Shown one piece after another: positions 48,754 to 60,351 of a stretch of 64,000 nucleotides of DNA. Origin of the DNA: Azadirachta indica (Eukaryota; Streptophyta; Magnoliopsida; Sapindales; Meliaceae); contig CM040440.1 in NCBI GenBank assembly GCA_022749755.1, forward strand, positions 308,824-372,823, given 5' to 3'. The notes below the pieces were generated by a model that worked only from the letters and a program-made list of their open reading frames with translations, did no database searches and was not told the origin of the DNA. Made by a program: the position numbers and the translations under genes. How positions within the stretch are numbered: position 1 is the stretch's first letter; the number at the start of each line of letters is the position of its first letter.

Positions 48754-49570
48754 GGGGTAATAATATTTTCATCTCCATTTTCTTAAAAAATAACAAATCA
48801 GGACGTAATTTACTAAATTTTAACATTTTCATCCCTGCTGCTATAACGGAGTTAAAATTATAGATAAAAATGTAAGTTAACCTTAAGATTTTTATTTTTC
48901 TTTCGTCCTCTCAGAAAAGCAGTAAAACAAAAAAACTAAAATACGAAGTGCGGCGAATTTTGAAGCATGGGTGGAGGGAAATGGTGCTGGTGGGGGAGTT
49001 GGGGAGAGAGGAGAGGAGAGGAGCTATTGGACTACGGGAGTAGGACGGCGGAGGGAAGTGGTGCTAGTGGTGGTGGGGGCTGTGGGTGTGTTTGGCGTTG
49101 TACTGGTAGTTTGAAAACAGAAAGAAGAAGTTGGGATCCGGGTGAAATCCGACGAAATTGTTATTCTCATGTTGCCTCCGTCTCATCTCCACCACGGTGG
49201 GGGTCCCTGTACCCTTGCTACTTTTCCATTCATATGCGAATATGCAACTGCTACTTATTTCTCTTTGTCTTACGCCATTGGGCATCTATCTGTGTTAGAT
49301 TAGGTGGTGAAACTCCTTTCCTTGTCTTTGTTTTGATGAGGAATTTTTAATGGGTGAACTTATTATCCAATCAAAGAAGGTCATGGAGCAGCACTCCTGT
49401 CGTTAGTAAGACTGAAGCGCAACAGCAAGGGAGGAGAGAAGGGGTAAATAAGTAATTGCAGTGAACTTTGCACATGGTTATAACAGCAGGGACGAAAATG
49501 TAAAAATTTTCTATACTATGTCTCTATTTGTTGTTTCACCAAAGTTTAGGGATGAAATGGTTAGTATCCC
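48754..49570. mobile_element. Long-TIR MULE-like MITE with perfect 10-bp target duplication
   Basis: It is flanked by AATTTTTAAT at 48744-48753 and again at 49571-49580, a perfect match. The left end reads GGGGTAATAATATTTTCATC and the inverted right end GGGATACTAACCATTTCATC. Similarity continues about 100 bp, both arms containing ACATTTTC(A/G)TCCCTGCTG(C/T)TATAAC. The core (about 48960-49250) is G+C-rich. A plus-strand 127-codon frame starting at 48967 is Gly/Trp-rich with no known domain; it could be a captured host fragment or composition only. Confidence 0.8.
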
Positions 49571-49580
49571 AATTTTTAAT

Positions 49581-52537
49581 AGAATTTTAATTTATAAACA
49601 TAACACTAAAAGTACTATAAAAATAATCATGTAAATTCTTGACAGAAATTCTAATTTATAATATTACCCACTTTTTTAATGAGCAATATGAGATGTTGTA
49701 CAAAAGTCATTACCTAAAGTCAAGTAAAATTCTACAAATAATATTAGCAATTAAAAAAAAAGGAGGAAATTTTTATTTTCAAAGAATGTTAATATAATAA
49801 TGGCAGTGGTTGTGATTATGATAATTCAACGGCCTAAACTTGTGGGTTGTAAGAAAAAACCAAAAAGGGTATTTTAGGTTATGCAAATATAAAGAATTAT
49901 ACGATAGAAATGTGGTGCATAATACTATACTATAGTTCTGATTTTTAATAATATAATAAAAATTAGTTAAAAATATTAAAAAAATAACAAGGAATGAGTT
50001 AAATATTATAATAAAAAATAAAGAAAGTGCTATATAATCATTTTTAAAGCTTTTTTATTTTTTTGAAAGAATATCATTTTTGTAGTTTAGTAAAACCCGT
50101 TAGCAGAGTGGAGTGCCGTGAAGAAGAGCCGAACAATAACAGGGAGGTGCACATGCCCTGCCACAATTGGACGCACACGCAACGCAATTACCCTCTCGAT
50201 GTTTGTGCCTTCACGTGCTTCTCGTGGCTTACGTGTCACTTTTTTTTTGTCCTTATGTGTTAATATTTATTATTATTTTTGTGGTTGTAAATATTTTTAA
50301 ACAATTTTATGATTTTTTTCTTATATTTATTTAAATTCTAATAATTTTTTTTACAATAAATTTAAATAAAAATAACAAACTTCACTTACAAAGTATTAAA
50401 TCATTATCCTTTATTATTACGTAAATTTAAAATTAACTTAAAAATATTAAGTGTACTGTAAATAGAGTTGATAAAATATTTTGGTTCGACTTAGCTTAAC
50501 TCAGCTCAGTTTGGTTAAAATCTGAAATTTAAATTTATGTTACATTTTAAATTAAATTTGAGCTTTTATTTTTAAAGTCTAGTATGAGCCTATATCAAAT
50601 AAAGTCAGACTCAGTTCGGTGTAATTAATAAACTAAAAAGTTTTATAAACTTAAAACTCAATCGTGTCAACGCAAAATCTAATTTAAATAACATAAAATT
50701 CAGTTACAGGTCTTCATAAATTTATTCGGGATAGGGCTAAATTTCTATAAATTTGACTTGAACCTAAACTTTTGTCAACCTAACATCTTCACCTTAAAAA
50801 TTTCAATATAAAACATGGTTCAGATCAGATTAGATCAGGATTTAACTAATCAATATAAAATTTGAGTAAAACTCAAACTGACTTTAAATAAAATTTATTT
50901 GAGTTCAAATCAGGCTTATAAAAACTTTTACATGAATTTGGATTTTTGCCAACTTTAACCTCAAATCACTCAAGTTATGCTTAGAAACAAAATGAATATC
51001 TTTAAATCTTTGTTGTCATTTGTAAATTTATGAAATATTACAATTATACTATTATGAGAATGAACAATATTTTAAATGCAAACAAATTCTTATGTAAAAA
51101 TTAGATTAATGAAATAATTTAAAGTTAATAACCATAGGAGATGATGCAACAAATAACAATAAATTATGTCAATATTTTTAATGAAAAATTTAATATATTA
51201 GATGTATAAAGTTATAAATTAATATAACATAATAATATTAATTATCACATGATTTATATTATTTATTATCATTAGTTAGTATTAATTTATATTTTCATCT
51301 AACCAATAATATCATAGTAAATTAAGTTGTATCTCATAAATTTTTATTAAAAATTATTGTTTACTATCTTGTGGTTGTTAGAACATAAGATATTGCATAT
51401 ATAATAACAATAATTCATATTTGATTATTATAAATTTTAATTTTGTCATAATTATAAATATTTAACTATACATTTGCAATTATTTAAAAGATTATTTTAC
51501 ATTATTTACCAACTACAAAGTTAGATATTTGTTAATATACTTAATTTGTATTTTATTTTTAAAATAATTAAATAAATTTAAGTTTAGTTACAAATTAAGC
51601 TTCTCCAGACATTAATAATTCCCTGTACGCAACTGACCTGTTTTTGTCGTTGTATTGTAGTAATCCCTTTATTTAATAATTAAAAAAAAACCTTTATTTT
51701 ATAGTGCATGAAAAGATGTTTAGAAGTAAGATTGATTTGATTGATTATCTAATTATTAAATGATTTAACACGTTGCGTGCCATTTTGTTCTTTAACGTTA
51801 ATTGGAATATTAACGAATAAATCCGTACTTTGGTAAAAATAATCAATAAGATAATACTTTGATTGCTTATAATAAATAAATCCATAATAGATAGCCATGA
51901 CAAGTATATCGTGTCGGCTTGGGCAATAAAATTCGTTCAAACTCATTTGTGCTTTTTATTATACTCGTACTATGCTTAACGTTTAAAAAATTAATTTAAT
52001 CTAATTATATGTTAAATTTGTATGTCGAACTCTATATTTTTCTTGTTTTGAACTTTTAAATATTTTTAAAAATTTTTAATTAATTAAAATTATCAAAATA
52101 CCATTAAATTTAATTTTTATATAATTATTATTATGCATATTGTTATCTTTTATATTTTAAAATATGTAAATTAATTATTCGTGTTTTCACGTCTTAGTAT
52201 ATGGTTGTTTTATTGGATTTCATAATTTACTATGAGTTTGGTTCGAACTCGTATAGGCGCATGTATTACATCGAGTCCGTATTTTTTCGTTTAGAATTTG
52301 TATAATGCCATTTTGACTTGACTCATGTGTCATATTAATTAATACGATAAATATAAACTAAATAACAACTAAAAGTAAGGACTCATTTGTTAGAATTATT
52401 AAAATAAAGCTGGGGCCTATCCGTTGCCGTACAGCACTTATTACACGTAGACGAAAAAAAATAATAATATAAAAAAAAAAAAAATTAAATAAAACAAAAG
52501 AGAAGCCGACCAATCAAATCAATGCAGCCCTTCCCCA

Positions 52538-52575
<38 letters not shown>

Positions 52576-53930
52576 GAACGTAAACGCCAGTTGTGGTCCG
52601 TAAAATATTTTTCGCTTATGAACATAAAACGCAATAAAATGTTTTATTCAAAGTAATTATCAAACTTATCCCTCTATTTTATAAAAATAACAAACAAAAT
52701 TATACGTTCTATAACAATCTACCGATACAAGATTGAAGATCTACTTACAGTTGAGAGTTGAAAAAAATGCAAGTTTGATATTGCTAACAAAAGTTTAAGC
52801 CTAATTCGATTAAAATTTCAACCCAACTATAAAAACTTGAATATGTTATTAAATATTTTTACCATTAAACTATTAGTGAGTGGTTTTACACCATATTAAA
52901 TTAGTTATAATTATTTATTACAAAGAAAATAAGATTAATATAGCATATTTATGTAAATTTGTAAAGTGATTTACATATAAACTGACAAGATCTACTATGT
53001 CTACTTTTGATTGCTTGACTCATTTATTTTTCTATTAATATTTATTAAAAAATAAAAAAGACCAAAAGAATTGGGCACCGTTAAATATTGAAATTTCTCA
53101 AATTCATTAGTAATACTATAAAAGATTAATAAATAATAAATAATATATATTTTATAATATGTAAAATAAGTATTGAAATTGTATATATAATAACATAAAT
53201 AATTTATATTTTATTCATATTAGTTCTAATAGATTAGTAAATATACTATTCATATTAGGTGTAATAGATTAGTAAATATATTATTAAAAATATCCTTATA
53301 CATAGGCATGATAGTATTTGAAAGATAAAAAGTAAATTTCCATTCAAATATCAAACAATAGAATGGTGTAAATAGATATTATTGGCACCAATTAATAATG
53401 GGTGTAAATAGATATTATTAAAACTAACATAATTGAAGTGTATATTTCACTACATATTGATGGTCAAAATATCTTTTTCTCCTTTTTAATTAATAATAAA
53501 AAAAGATATTTAACCAAAATACATAAATTTTGGTTAAAATATATATTTTTAGCTCTAGTAATTTAAAAGATATTTATACATATTCTTATTTTTTAATTTA
53601 ATCAGTAAATTTTTTGCAAAGGTAAGATTAGTTTGATGTATTTAACTTATAAAATAATTATAATTAAAAATTATTGTCAATGATTAAAAACAAATATAAA
53701 TAAATCATTTAAATTAATAAAATTTTTTAACAAATGCAGGTTATATAAGTATTTTTTATATTAATGAGACTAAAATATTTTTTTGAGCAAATATTAGGGG
53801 TGTATGTCACTATATTGGACTAATTTGAAAATATTTCAAAACTTTATTAATATAATATAATATATGTGACATGTTATGATTTTTTTATTTTTATAACGTT
53901 CTGAGGTGGCAAAACCTTTGGGAATTAATT
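49581..53930. other. A+T-rich intergenic DNA upstream of the TMEM41-like gene
   Basis: No gene is supported. Two notable spots: 50090-50245 is G+C-richer and contains CACGTG and ACGTGTC, G-box/ABRE-like words. A (TC)n run lies at 52545-52572 next to the less A+T-rich 52500-52600. The rest is low-complexity A+T DNA with scattered decayed repeats. Confidence 0.45.
52543..52573. repeat. (TC)n microsatellite
   Basis: About 14 uninterrupted TC units, followed by CTCGAACG. Confidence 0.95.
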
Positions 53931-53939
53931 TCTGTAGCC

Positions 53940-54158
53940 AGCGAATATTCTGTCTCTCTCCATCATAATATAAGGGGAGGGGAGAAGAAGAGGAGAAAAA
54001 AATCGTAACGCAACCACTTGCAAGAGGAAGAGGAAGAAGAAGAAGAAGTGACCCAGAAGGAAAGTAGAGGAAATATTGCCGGAAATCAAGCATTTCGGAA
54101 GTATTTTCTCTTTATCTCCTTCCCAAAAACAAAGGAAGTAAAGCAAGAAAAGATTGAA
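53940..54158 (+). promoter_or_regulatory. Probable 5' leader of the TMEM41-like gene
   Basis: The stretch before the ATG is purine-rich, with GGAGGGGAGAAG and a GAAGAAGAAGAAGAAG run at 54025-54047. TAATATAAGG near 53966-53975 could act as a TATA element, which would put transcription start near 54000. There is no upstream ATG between 54001 and 54158. Confidence 0.4.
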
Positions 54159-57100
54159 ATGGAGGGGAGAGAAGAGAGTAATGGGGATGTCAGACCAATT
54201 ATTAGCGGAAATGAGGAAAACAAGTTTCCGTTAAGCGCATGGGAGGTGGCGGCGGCGTCAACGGTGGTGATGGGCTTTGTCCTGGGGCTGCTGTTGGTTT
54301 ACCTGACCATGCCCGCATCTGATTACAGCTTCCTCAAGCTTCCTAGAAGCCTTGAGGAACTTCAAATCCTCAGGTAATCTTTTGTTAATTCATATCTGGA
54401 TTTGTAATTGCGAGTCTGGTCTGTTTGTTTCCGGGGAAATTCTTTGCTTTCTTCAAGAAAAAAATGAGAAATTTTTGGGGGTAAAACTAAAAAATAGGCT
54501 TTTCAATTTTTGTTGGGAGCTGAGTTAAGCTGATTTGAATTCCTTCGGGTTGCTAAAACGTGATTTCCTCGGATAAATATTGTTTTCGGGAAACTTTGTA
54601 CTTGTAGAGCTAATTTTGATCTCTCTTGGGGTTTTTTTTTTTTTTTTTGGTCTAGTGGGTGGTCTTTTTGCGGTTATTTGGTTCCATTTTATTTTAAAAC
54701 TTTGGGATGTGAAGAAGAGCCAGGGTTGTTTTTTTGGTTTAGCAGTTGTATTTCTAGAAAAAGTTTACTGACAAAAGGTTTAATTTCTGGTGTAAGTTTG
54801 AAAAGAAATTGCTTTTCCAGGATCTATCATATTTGAACGTTAATGAAGCTAATGCTTGTGCTCTTATGATTACTGGATCAGGAAATTGTTTTATTCCAAG
54901 TAAATAATTTAATGGATACGGTTAGTCATACTTTGCGATCAGATTAGAAAGATTTCTACTTGCTTCTTGTGTTTTGAACTACTATCCAATTTTGCTAGTT
55001 TTGTGTCAATATCCAGACAGTTCTAGACTTGAAACCCTCCTAACCTTGAACTGTCTGCTTTGGACGTTCAAATTTGGGAATAAAAATTGTAGCTAACAAA
55101 TTAATTGAATATAATAGCTCATTTTTAGACTTGGGTTGAAAATTGACTGAGATGATGAAGTGATTTTCTACGATCTGAGGATGCTCAGAAGTGGAAATGC
55201 TGAACGTAAGATGGATTTGTATAGTTTATGTTTTGGAGTGCAAATGAGAATTCAAATGCTATCTGAAAATACTTTTTATTGCACCTTGTTGAAAGGATGG
55301 AAGCTTTAACAGTGATTTCATCCTGGCTGTTGCAGTTGTTTGACTACAAGCTTCATGTTTGGATTCTCCACTACATTAATTAATTTATAACAAGTTGTGT
55401 TAGTTTGCATTTGCATTTGTGATAGATCCGCTTGATACTGCTGTTGATTACATCTATCCTTTCATGTGAGAGACCGTCTTAAGAGTTTTAATAAAATTGC
55501 TGGTTTTATTTATTAACCTAAGCTTTTGGTTGTATCAGTTCCTCAATTTTTGTCCTTGCTTTGCTATTAGTGGCAATGTTTTTATTCATATATTGACTTG
55601 AGTAGGATCTCAACATACCTTTGGCTATTGGATTAAGTTTCCAGTGAGGCAGTTCAAAACATCTTGATTTCTTCTACCTTTGACTTGTTGGGGGTTATTA
55701 TTGGGTGGGGGTTGTTCTTAGGAGTAATATCTTGATTTCCAACATTGTAGACAGAGTCAAACATTCTTAAGGCCTGAGAAAGAATTTTGTTATAGCATTG
55801 GAAAACATTCTGGAAACACTCAACACACACTTGTTGGCAACCAGTACTGGAGGGTAGATAAGACTAAATAGAGGCAGACCAAGGAGAATTAAGTTTTCAC
55901 AGCGCATGATGACTTTAATGGAGTATTGTGGCAATGCAATTCATGAATATATGCGTATTGCTCAGAAATTCCAAAGCTAGTATTTTTGTGCTTTAGTTAA
56001 CCTATGTGGCCAGTAAGTGTCTAGGCCTGGAAATTGTCTAAGCATTGATCAGGAGAGAGATAATGGAACCAGATACTGACGCTTGTTTGGCTGCTTGAAG
56101 GATGCTGATATTATTTGTTATTACTTATGAAGCATAGTTAATGACCGGGGAATTATATGAGCTTTTGGTGCTCTACATGGTGTTAATGAGGGTGGTAGAG
56201 GTGCTGAGTTTATGGAAAATTGCTGCTTTAGTCCTTTTGTTCTATGTATCCTTTTTATTCCTCTACATACAACTGTCAGCCGGCATGACTGTGTAATTTA
56301 GGACTCTTATATTCAGCTCCTCACTCTTTTCTTAATTGTATTTGAGAGAGAGAGGGGGAATACTATATAACAAGCTTTGGATTCAAAGATTTATATGAGA
56401 TGAACACTAAATATATCTTTGGTGTTAACTGGCAAACATACAATTCATAGCTGCTGATTAATGAGACATAACAGATGTTAAAAAATGCTATCTTCAGCAT
56501 GATGTCTTTGCATTATTAGGATTGCTATAAACTTTACTTCTATTAAAATCTTGTCTTGTTATATGTTGATTTTATTTAGTGGGATGCTTTGTGCAGAGAT
56601 CACCTTGAGAACTACACAAGTGATTATACCGTGCAGGTCCTGGTTGGATACTGTATGGTATACATTTTCATGCAAACGTTCATGATTCCAGGAACTGTTT
56701 TTATGTCCCTGCTTGCTGGTGCCCTTTTTGGTGTTATCAAAGGTGTAGCCCTTGTTGTGTTCACTGCCACTGCTGGTGCTTCTTCTTGCTTCTTCTTGTC
56801 AAAACTTATTGGACGACCTCTTGTCTTCTCTCTTTGGCCTGACAAGCTGCATTTCTTCCAATCCCAGGTGAATCTCAACTTCTCAATTTAATTTTGCTTA
56901 TATCAATCCACAAAGTGGAATAAGTTTTTTTGTTTTTACTTTCAGGTGGCTAGGAGAAGAGAGCGACTTTTGAACTACATGCTTTTCCTAAGATTGACCC
57001 CAACTTTGCCAAATACATTTATTAATGTTGCTTCACCTATAGTTGATGTACCCTACCATATATTTTTTCTAGCAACTGTCATTGGACTCATTCCTGCTGC

Positions 57101-57790
57101 ATATGTCACTGTCAAGGTATTGTAATTTGAAAACTTTCTTCTTAAGAGCTCTTAACATATGGGTTTATTAATGAGTAGTTTGAATAAGCTTTGTGGAATA
57201 TGGGCAATTAGATTCTGGATTTGACTGATATAATCTTCAAACTAAATCTAAGTGTGGAAACTAGTAGTACTTTACAAGAGTAGCCGTGGTATTCACAAGT
57301 CAAGGTAACAGTTGTGTATCAACTTGATGGTGTGAGTTTTTGTGAAAAAATTTGTTGTTCATCACATTCAGATAGTCTAGAATAGGAAGGTATTATTGTG
57401 TTATGAACCTGGACTAATTGGATACCTCAAAATTAATTTGGCATTTGCTTTTCTTTTGTGAATGTCAAAAAGTCTGTTTATTCTGCTGCCATTGGGGTGG
57501 CTTCTCAAGTTATCCAAATATAAGCAGTCAGGATCCATGTCCGCACTGATATGCCCCGGAGTTCTCAAAGGAATTAGGGATCAAGCTACCTTGGAAATAT
57601 TAAATTATTTTCAAATTATACAAGGATTTCGGCACTTGACCGTGTCTGTGTCTTGTTTGTGCAGGCTGGAATAGCTCTCGGAGAGTTGCAGTCATTGGGG
57701 GATCTTTATGACTTCAATTCAGTTGCCACTTTGTTCCTTATTGGTGTTGTCTCTGTTACCCCAACCCTAATAAGCAAGAACAAATCATAG
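54159..57790 (+). CDS. TMEM41: TMEM41-like VTT/DedA-family membrane protein, four exons
   Basis: Exons 54159-54373, 56597-56867, 56946-57116 and 57665-57790 join in frame with GT-AG introns of 2223, 78 and 548 bp and give 260 residues. The ATG at 54159 is chosen because the open frame upstream has no other ATG. Residues 28-52 are a first membrane helix. VQVLVGYCMVYIFMQTFMIPG near 84-104 and FMSLLAGALFG near 107-117 open the VTT domain. RRRERLLNYMLFLRLTPTLP near 165-184 and PNTFINVASPIVDVP near 184-198 carry its conserved core, and a last helix lies near 240-253. Length matches plant members (~270) and human TMEM41B (~290). Animal relatives are ER lipid scramblases needed for autophagosome and lipoprotein formation; for the plant protein this is inference. 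The first exon codes only for the acidic N-tail and first helix. No defect is visible. Confidence 0.92.
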
Positions 57791-57844
57791 CACTAGCACT
57801 GTACTGGCTGATTTGCGGTGTACATGGATTGGCCTCCTCCCCAC

Positions 57845-57866
57845 AGCTAATCTGTACAGATTAGCT
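57845..57866. other. 22-bp perfect palindrome in the TMEM41-like 3' UTR
   Basis: The half-site AGCTAATCTGT is followed at once by its exact reverse complement. It lies 55 bases past the stop codon and just before AATAAA at 57870-57875. In RNA it could form a small hairpin; as DNA it is a symmetric site. Confidence 0.9.
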
Positions 57867-59587
57867 TCAAATAAATCAAGATGCTGCGGTCTCTTTGCTT
57901 GTAGAATTCAATGATGAAGCTGTAGATATTGAAGGTGATGACAAGGGAAGGTACTTGGCCTTACATGAATCCTCAGTGACGGTTTATCTTTGCTGTTCGG
58001 TGTTATTTGGTTGGGATAAGGGGGGTGTTCTAGTGGGAGTGGAGTTTGATTATATGTATAATTTGAGTTAAATTGTTAGAAACAGCCTCCAATGTTGTAT
58101 ATCATGGTTAACGAATTTATACGAGAAGACATTGCCTCTACCAATATCGTGTTTGCTGTGGCTTTTGTGTCAAAATATTAGACATAATGAGAACATGTAA
58201 TATTTCGGTTTCACTTTTATGCATTAATAGGAGAAGTAGGATCCCTTAATGTGCAATGCCTGGAAGGACATTAGTGTGTCTCTTGGAGTGGGTTCTGAAG
58301 ATTGTTACTGCAGATAATTTAGGATGAATGATATGGGAAATGAAATAGTACAACGGTAGGCTTGTGGCTTGTACGGCAAGATTACTCTGGTTTATGCATA
58401 TTCCAATGAAGCCATGTAAATCTACGATATTTCTTCATCATTTCGGACATAATAACTGCTTGTTTGGTTTGTCTACTCTAAAATATTTTTCTCCAAAAAT
58501 TACACTGAACAAACTTTTTAGATTTGTTTGTTCTTTTATCTGAAATTTTAATGAAACTAAATGATTGAGAAGACAAATATATAAGTAGAATTTATAAAGG
58601 TATTTTTAAAATTGATGGACGGACTTAAATTTTAAAATTTAGCATTAACTTAAACATTTTAATTTAATTTTTACTCAAATATAATGATAAATATGAAGTT
58701 ATAAAGTGTTTAATTGAAAAATAAATACCTTCAAATCATACTCGGAATAAAAGTTAAATAAGCATGTAATCTTAGTAATCCATTTGCTGAAAAGTTAGTA
58801 ATGAAGTCCATAAACTTCTGCTTTGTAGTTTGCGCGGGCAAGGCAAGGCAAAGCATCAAGCTAAGTATGGTATCAACTCAAATAAATTTGTAGCTGTTTT
58901 ATTCGGCCGAGGCAAGGAAAGCAGAAGTTTATGTATTAAACCTTCAAATCAGTTTGGAATTTGTTTTATACGGGCTGCGCAAGACAAAGCATCAGGCTAA
59001 AGAAGTTCAGGTATCAACTCCTCAAATGAGCTGGAAATTCTTTAAATTTGAAATTATATAATATTGTTTTACTTTGAAACCACAGTTTGGAATCCTTCAA
59101 ATAAAAAAAAAAAAAAAAAAAACCACTGTTTGGAAGCGTTTCCTTGTAAACATGTAAAAATTAATTTTGAGCATACTTTCTTCTGTTTATGCTCAACATA
59201 CCGTGGGCATAAAAAGCCTTAAAACTTCAGAACCCAAGCATAAATTGCAAACATCAATTAAATATAATGAAAACCTGGAAAGAGATGTGCAAGTTAAAGG
59301 GTTGCTTTGACATTAAAAGAAGATACATCATATATTGGTTAAACGATGACCAATACACGTATGCACTTTCTATGAACACACTTTCAGGGCAGGCTGAAAA
59401 TCCCCCAAAGGACAGCATACCGTCGTTACGAACCTCAATTGGTCAATAAATATGCTTAACATACTGATACAGATATTCATAGTACAAACTTGGACTGGCT
59501 ACCCAGATAATTATACTCAGCATATAGTCAATGCAATTATTGGCATCACGTTGGTATCTGTTACATCAAGCCATCTTTAGTTCGCCA
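57867..59587. other. 3' flank between the TMEM41-like and RBM34-like genes
   Basis: The region contains the convergent 3' ends of both genes. An AATAAA at 57870-57875 is a candidate polyadenylation signal for the plus-strand gene. A direct repeat GGCAAAGCATCAAGCTAA / GACAAAGCATCAGGCTAA followed by GGTATCAACTC occurs at about 58854 and 58983. A run of about 20 A lies near 59103-59122. The small frame at 59267-59449 has no recognised motif. Confidence 0.5.
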
Positions 59588-60295
59588 CTACCTAAATTTC
59601 TTAGCTTTCTTCTTCCTCTGAGAGCTCTCAGGAGTGCGGCTGTCCAGCTTGCGTTTTCTGCCTGCTTGTTTTGTAGCAATACCATCCTTCAGAACTTTTG
59701 CCCTTGCCTTTCTGAGAGCAACTGATGGTCTTTTCTCCAGGCATACTTTTGGCTTTTCCCCTTTCTGAGTTTTTGATTTCATCTTAACTGGCCCAGTACT
59801 CCCTGAATGGATTTTCTTTTGGACAACAGATTTGCTAGCTTGCAGGCCCTGGTATGACATTGCACCCTTTGAATTGAATCGATTGGCACTACCTGGAGAC
59901 TTTGAATCCACAGAAAACTTCTTTGCTGGGGAATTACTAGCAGATGCGGGTGCTGCACTCTTTCTCTTAGATGGGGTGGAATTCTGTCCTGCACGAGAAA
60001 GCCTCAGCTCTCTATCCCGAAGCTTCAAGTTACGCTTTTTAACAACCAAATTCGCAGCTTCCTGCATGAGTAGATTGTAAACCAATACTGTGTCAACATC
60101 ATTGATCTGATCATACTCTTACACTGATCAAATTCAGACTTCCCACCAGACCTTCACAAGGGGGAGGCTAAATGGCTAACAGAAATAAGAGGGCATACAA
60201 TATTCTGTTTGCAAGTGCTACTTAAAGGTAGATACAATACTTTGAATTTAGCTTGCCAACTATAACCATGGTAAAGAGAAAATTTAGTCGTTATG

Positions 60296-60351
<56 letters not shown>

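Noticed and set aside
48967..49350. 127-codon Gly/Trp-rich frame
   Set aside because: Lies in the core of a MITE, has no known domain, and the opposite strand is also open. Kept only as a possible captured fragment.
54018..54158. Glu-rich extension upstream of the TMEM41-like start
   Set aside because: It begins with TTG and is the GAA repeat of the leader; no ATG occurs before 54159.
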